The notes beneath the pieces were generated by a model. It saw only the letters and a list, made by a program, of their open reading frames with translations, had not been told where the DNA came from and did not search any database. A program made the position numbers and the translations under genes. This document shows positions 59,120-64,000 of a stretch of DNA of 64,000 nt, piece after piece (position 1 is the first letter of the stretch; every line of letters begins with the position of its first letter). Source of the DNA: Limnomonas spitsbergensis (Eukaryota; Chlorophyta; Chlorophyceae; Chlamydomonadales); NCBI GenBank assembly GCA_037349105.1, contig JAYJMM010000034.1, forward strand, positions 2,976,001-3,040,000, given 5' to 3'.

Positions 59120-59377
59120 ACGGGGGGAAATGGTCCAGTGGTATAACGCTGGTGGCATCCATACCCAGAGGTTGAGGGATCGGACCCGCCACACGATCTT
59201 CTCTCTCCCCCCGCCTAGAGCACGGGGTTCCATGTTCCTGCCCCCTCACATTGGAGGATGGCATGGCTGCACCATGGCCCAGGCTGTGCATGGTAGCTGG
59301 AATTGAGCCTAGTCATTCCCTACCAGCCCCACATGGCCGAGCGTTCAGCAGGGCCTAGCGGGTATGCACTGTTCTAA
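59120..59377 (+). mobile_element. tRNA-derived SINE, copy 2, with perfect 13-bp target duplication
   Basis: Flanked by ACAAGCATCACTC at 59107-59119 and 59378-59390, a perfect 13-bp direct repeat. The head has A-box TGGTCCAGTGG and B-box-like GGATCGGACCC about 47 bases later. The tail contains CCCACATGGCCGAGCGTTCA and GCAGGGCCTAG, resembling the 3' tail of the neighbouring LINE fragments. It is very similar to the inverted copy at 71-337. Confidence 0.88.
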
Positions 59378-59974
59378 ACAAGCATCACTCCTGACATGCC
59401 AGTAGACAGAACATACCTCTTGTGATCTACAAAAAAACTGTAATTTACAAAAAAAACATATTGAGATCATGAACTTTTCACGCCCCGTTGCAGGTTGATA
59501 AAAGTGAAAAGCGCAATGACCTCCATGTCTTCAGAGCTCTCCCAGGGCTGTGAGAATCTAGAATCTCGCTGAGCAAAAAAGGCACCAAGGACAGCGGCAA
59601 CACAATTACATAAATAATACAGCACGAGACCAAAAAAACAAGACCCGTGGGTAAGGGTGGGCGATCAACATTGCAGTCCGTAGCCGCAATGAGTAGCAGC
59701 AAAAACTGCCAGCTGGTTTTCGCTTGCTGTCCTAGCGTATTTAGTGCCTGAACCGGTTTACGGGCTTAAGTCCTATGCATCAAATGTGATGCCCCGTTGG
59801 ACTGTAAAAACTTCACAAAACTTCACAAACTTCACAGCTCCTCAACAGTGGACGTAATGCCTCACAAACTGCTCGAGCTAATCACATAAAAAAATGAAGC
59901 TAAGACACGACGAGGCACTACTGGCAGTCAGCCGCTCTGGCAGCTCATTATGGATGCACAGCTTGAGCCTGTGG

Positions 59975-62205
59975 CTACGCTGCGGACATGTGAAGCGCCT
60001 CCGAGTGCGTCTTGACAGCCTGCAGGTTGCTCTTCACCTCCTGCTGGATCCTGCTCTGGATCAGGCGGACCGGCAGCCATGACATGGGCATCACGTACAA
60101 GGAGTAGCTCAGCCGCGTGCCACTCCCAGCCTCCGCCTGCATCCTCCAGACTCCCCGGAATGCCTGAAGGGTAACCAGGAATGAGGGGCGCTGGGCAGGA
60201 TTATCCAGGTTTTGAGGTTAATGGACGAGGGTCAAAAAGTGTTAATCCCAAAGCTTTTACTACAAGGAGGGGTGCTAGACGACATTGCCCAGGCTTTAGG
60301 CTTCGGGATTCAACCCTACAAATAGGAGGGGCGCTACGCGAGATTGTACAAGCTTCATGTCGCATCTGACAGCAGCATTAAGCATGCCCCTAACAAGGAA
60401 TCTACGCGGAATAGATGCTTTGGATCCAGGACAGATAAGACCTAGCAACAGGGATGAATTCTCAACTACTCATACAATAACCCACTATCTGATGCAGGAT
60501 CATATTACGATACATCTGACATTCTGTCCCAGCTTGCCCTTTCGTTTGGTCCATACGCTTTGTTTCCGCCCTACAAAGCAGGCCGCAACCCATCCGACTT
60601 TTCATTATGATGCATGATCAATCTGAGACTTGGAACTTGGGACGACCATTACCGGTAAGCTAATTTGTGGGCTTCGCCCCAATGACCAAGCCGGGCCGAC
60701 GGAGCCTAACGAGCCATTACACTTCCTGATGAAGTGATGATTCATCAATATGCCGGTTACCGGTTGGAGCCCCACTGACAAAACGGCACCTGAAAGTCAC
60801 CCTCCACCAGCACGAAAGTGATGTCCTTGCTAGGCCCGCCCTCCAGCGTCGCCTTAGGGTAAGGCAGCAGGCCATCACTCCCATCCCCGGAGGTGCTGCA
60901 GAAGCTCTCGGGCACGCCGTCCACAAACTCGGCGCACTCGAGCACACACGTGGCACTGAACTTGACTCCCATTTGAACAGCTCCCACCTGCGTGGGGTCA
61001 GGTCAAGACGTCAATTTATTTAAAAGCGCTTCAGCAGCAAACGGCCCGGGGCTGGAGGGAGTTTGTGCAGAAGCCATGCTACCAGGGTGTAGGCCGGCCA
61101 CGCTTTGGTCCCCATCTGCCCAGTGAACCCTGCAAACTGAAGTTAAGCTCTCTTAAATCCCATCGATCCTCTTAAAACATGTGTCTTTGGATGCTTTTGC
61201 ATTGCATTGCCCCCCTATGAATTCCCAATGCTACCCGCGCAGCGGATCCTTGAAGGTGGTCTGCCGTGTTCCAAGATAAACTGAGGTCAGGAAGTCGAGG
61301 TAGAGTGAGGAGGCATGCATTGGGGGAAGGCTGGAAGAGCAAAAAGGCAGGATGAAAGGTTGGCTAGCATGCATCTGCCTTGATCAAGAGGCGATCATAG
61401 ACTTGCATAACAGTATCTCCATGAGTTTGCTGATTGCTCGGCTTAGTGCCCCGGCCACCAAACAGCCTTTTCTTCCCCCTTGTGGATGGATCAGCAATTG
61501 GTTATGTCCCAGCTTGGTCACCATAGACACTCCTTGGGGCAACAGAAGGACTACTGACCAAGATTTTACGACACTGGGACCATGAGTCATGATGACAAAC
61601 AGCTCCATATTTCATGAGCATGCGACAGGCACGTCCATGCGCGGTGTCACTATGCTGCAGGGGCAGACGGGTGCCCCATTTGAACGCTGTAGATTTTGCA
61701 TACCATTCGTCCGGCATGCACCGCATGATGCCCACCAAAGTGCTGCAAGTTTTCATAACGGGGCATGCGTTGCACACACAAAGTTTCTGATCCCATGTCT
61801 CACCTGACGCAGCAGGGCCCCATTCTCCCGCCGTTCCAAGCAGGTATTTTCTACCAGGCTGGGGATGAACTTGTCCAGCCCTTCATAGTCCGTGAGACAC
61901 CCCCAGACTGTCTCTACGGGTGCCTGGATGCTGATGCTCGCAAACAGCTTCCGGCTGTTCCATGCCGTCTTTTCTAGCTGGACTTCCACGCTGTCTCCCG
62001 ACAGCAAGGTTGAACCATCTGCGCATCATATTAGTCAGAAATCCAACGTTTCTGGTTCAGAAAACATCTCATGTGGCTTACTCTGGCAAGGTCTAATCGT
62101 CAGGGCCGCCCGCGATCTAGCTCCTGATCTGCCGAGGCCTCTACATCTAAAAGTAGTATTCGAGAGGCTCTGACCCGCATGTAATGTTCTTGAGCTGAAG
62201 GCCAT
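59975..62205 (-). CDS. SRPBCC (polyketide cyclase/COQ10-like) protein, plastid-targeted candidate
   Basis: Complete four-exon gene: 62082-62205, 61804-62018, 60790-60987, 59975-60163; 726 coding bases, 241 residues, all phases consistent, stop TAG. The first exon (MAFSSRTLHAGQSLSN and a Ser/Arg/Thr-rich stretch with few acidic residues) looks like a chloroplast transit peptide. The domain starts at about residue 50 with VEVQLEKTAWNSRKLFASI, then APVETVWGCLTDYEGLDKFI, the usual opening of START-like Polyketide_cyc domains. RQVGAVQMGVKF, FVLVEGDFQ/AFRGVWRM and the C-terminal helix LPVRLIQSRIQQEVKSNL follow in the expected order. Plant relatives are plastid or mitochondrial proteins with a hydrophobic ligand cavity and mostly unknown ligands; lipid or isoprenoid binding is inference. 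The gene diverges from RPN5 across a short shared upstream region. Confidence 0.88.
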
Positions 62206-62475
62206 TCCTATGGACAAGTGAACGCTGTGCGGCTGTAATCGTCCAGTTTGGCAACGAACTTCACAACTGCTGTCGTACCATCTCCTCTCGTCATCCCACT
62301 GCAAGTAGCAACTCTGAGGTCCACGCCATTTCCGTGTTCCCTTGGCTCGCCAATTACCATTCCGATCTGAAATTCTTTCTGACTGCCCCTTGAGGTTTAA
62401 ATCTCAGCTACGACTTGGGCACATTTCAAGATCTAGTCGCCTTTTTAATCGCTACTTCAGCTATTCCTTACTAGC
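62206..62475. promoter_or_regulatory. Divergent promoter region, 270 bp
   Basis: The only sequence between the start codons of the SRPBCC gene (minus, ATG at 62205) and RPN5 (plus, ATG at 62476). It must hold both 5' untranslated regions and core promoters. No convincing TATA box or known algal element was seen. Its repeat-free character contrasts with the rest of the window. Confidence 0.65.
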
Positions 62476-63906
62476 ATGTCGGTTGGAGAGTTTACCGCGT
62501 CGAACATCCACATGGATGAGGACAGGCGTGAGGAGGAGAAGAAAAAGGGTATTGTCGACATAGAGAAGATGAAAGTTGACATCGCAGAGCAAGTGGGCAT
62601 CGCGAACAAGGTTTGAAACCGTGGATACGGCATCTGTTCAACCATCGGCATGAAGTTAATCAGATCTGGTCCTGTAGGGGAAGTTGCATGAGGCAGTGGA
62701 GGGCCTTCTCAACCTGGAGAAGACGGCTCGCATAGCAGAGGACATCACTGCCACAAAGGCTTGCTGTTCCGCGATCCTCTCTGTCTGCTACAGTGCTAAA
62801 GACTGGAAGCTGCTGGAAGAGCAGATCATGCTTCTGTCAAAGAGGCGATCTCAGTTGAAGCAGGTGAAACCAAACGCACAGTTCACCAGCGCAGACAGAT
62901 GCATGGGAGGACCAGTGTATGACTTTCCGTGTATCCACCGTGTACAGGCCATTCAAGCGTTTGTGAGGCAGGCCATTTCATACATTGACAACGCGCCCAG
63001 CCAGGATACGAAGATCGCGCTGATCAAGACGCTACAAGCTGTCACCGAGGGAAAGGTCAGCCCCGTGAATAGCTGAGAAAGATGAAAGGCGCGGCGTGCG
63101 GTGTGTCCACTGAGTCAGGAATAGGCCCCCTGGGATATGATCTTGGGCATGACCAAGTTTCAGCTTTGCATGAGAAACGCATGGCTGCACATGGGCCCGC
63201 AACCCCATGGCGGTTACATGTCCTTGCCTCGTCCCTTCTCGCGATGGCCATGCGCTGATGACCGGCAAATGTTTTGCTCACAGATCTTCGTAGAAATTGA
63301 ACGCGCTCGCCTGACCCGTCGCCTGGCCATCATCAGAGAGGCCGAGGGCAACATTGCCGAGGCGGCAGACACCCTTCAGGAGGTCCCTGTGGTGAGTTTT
63401 GGCGATAGACACCCTGCAAAAAGTCCTTGCGGTGAGTGAGACAGGCCAAGGGCAGCATTACCGAGGCGGCTGACACTCTGCAGGAGAACCTGGCGGTGAG
63501 CCCTTGAGTGGTCGCCGGGCAGGTCCGGGGTGGGGCTGCAAGACCATGGCCGGGCGGCCACCACTGTGCCAAGTGGGAGAAGTCTTGACTCGACTACGGC
63601 AAATGGCCCGAGCAGCAGGCACATTGCTGCACCAGGCCCCCCTATGACGTAGGCCCAGACGTATCTGCATTGTATCTGAATTGTAGCTGAATTGTTGGTC
63701 CCATGCAGGAGACTTTCGGCGCTATGGCCAAGACAGAGAAGATCGCCTTCATCCTGGAGCAGGTCCGGCTGTGCCTGGACAAGCAGGACTTCATCCGCGC
63801 GCAGATCCTGTCGCGTAAGGTCAGCCCCAAAGCGTTTGTGGAGCGCAAGGGAGAGGCCAAGGGAGACATCGGGATCGAGGGAACGGCGATCGAGGCACCG
63901 GAGGAG
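62476..63906 (+). CDS. RPN5: 26S proteasome regulatory subunit RPN5/PSMD12, 5' part
   Basis: Five exons in phase 0: 62476-62610, 62678-62863, 62948-63055, 63284-63391, 63709-63906, with the rest beyond the window. The N-terminus is [20 protein letters not shown]. The core matches Rpn5: [78 protein letters not shown], then [20 protein letters not shown] and [17 protein letters not shown]. Rpn5 is a lid subunit of the 19S regulatory particle with N-terminal helical repeats and a C-terminal PCI domain; the PCI part is not reached here. Intron 4 contains two copies of the exon 4 tail with donor. The gene is expected to be housekeeping in nucleus and cytosol. Confidence 0.95.
63401..63500 (+). repeat. 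RPN5 exon 4 tail and donor copies
   Basis: Immediately after the exon 4 donor there is a short copy (GACACCCTGCAAAAAGTCCT, then TGCG and GTGAGT). A longer copy follows (GCCAAGGGCAGCATTACCGA, GGCGGCTGACACTCTGCAGG, then GCG and GTGAGC). The true exon reads GCCGAGGGCAACATTGCCGA and ends GTG/GTGAGT. The copies lie in intron 4; using one would insert an out-of-phase or redundant [13 protein letters not shown] segment. Confidence 0.88.
63515..63705 (+). mobile_element. Dispersed repeat with TTGTAGCTGAA tail
   Basis: Blocks in order: ACCATGGCCGGGCGGCCACC, GGGAGAAGTCTTGACTCGAC, ATGGCCCGAGCAGCAGGCAC, GCACCAGGCCCCCCTATGAC, then ATTGTATCTGAATTGTAGCT and AATTG. Same layout as 3150-3310. It ends directly at the exon 5 acceptor region of RPN5 (exon starts 63709), so the tail sits where the branch point and pyrimidine tract would be expected. 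Confidence 0.55.
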
Positions 63907-64000
63907 GTGGGTTTGCGGCTCCTATGAGGGCGGGGTGTGGGATGGTGGCGGGGTCACGCCCCTCCTCTGAGATTTTTGTGGAGGTTTAGGAGAAGTCTTG

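Noticed and set aside
59128..59200. Functional tRNA gene
   Set aside because: A- and B-box-like motifs are present, but no cloverleaf with matching acceptor stem could be drawn and the segment heads a 258-bp element with target duplications, so it is a SINE head.

Overview
The window reads as nuclear DNA of a green alga, probably a ciliated chlorophyte of the Chlamydomonadales. Four things point there: short exons in very long, repeat-filled introns; algal telomere-type CCCTAAA/TTTAGGG motifs scattered through introns; a complete LRRC9-type leucine-rich-repeat gene, a family found mainly in ciliated eukaryotes; and a gene with a plastid-transit-like N-terminus. The species assignment is inference. 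No prokaryotic, organellar or viral gene was seen.

Layout. (1) 71-337: inverted SINE copy. (2) 552-5189, plus strand: partial gene with tandem cupredoxin (phytocyanin-like) domains, 5' end outside the window, 3' end not found, and an apparent one-base frameshift at 4237-4240. (3) 7503-56829, minus strand: one gene, an LRRC9 orthologue. I rebuilt 31 exons (4,737 coding bases, 1,578 residues) whose splice phases all agree from ATG to TGA. It fills 49 kb, about 90% of it intron, and the introns are packed with tandem arrays. (4) 56830-59974: intergenic, with debris of a non-LTR retrotransposon and a second SINE flanked by a perfect 13-bp target-site duplication. (5) 59975-62205, minus strand: complete 4-exon gene for a 241-residue SRPBCC (polyketide cyclase/COQ10-like) protein with a transit-like N-terminus. 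(6) 62476 to beyond 63906, plus strand: 5' part of the proteasome lid gene RPN5/PSMD12, divergent from the SRPBCC gene across 270 bp.

The main observation is structural. Most arrays in the LRRC9 introns are not random satellites. They are tandem copies of exon-intron junctions: the last 10-60 bases of an exon with its 5' splice site, or the 3' splice site with the first bases of the next exon. Copy number runs from 1-3 up to about 97 (a 113-bp unit filling 11 kb of intron 13). The same happens in RPN5, so it is not a property of one gene. One intron also holds about 3.3 kb of a 7-bp pyrimidine repeat (on the transcript strand) directly in front of its acceptor. Three of the 30 LRRC9 introns use GC-AG ends.

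The genes are not a pathway. LRRC9 is a probable cilium-associated scaffold, RPN5 is a proteasome lid subunit, the SRPBCC protein is a probable plastid lipid- or isoprenoid-binding protein, and the cupredoxin protein is a copper-protein-fold polypeptide, likely secreted if it follows phytocyanins. All exon models and homologies are by eye and from memory of the families; no search was run.
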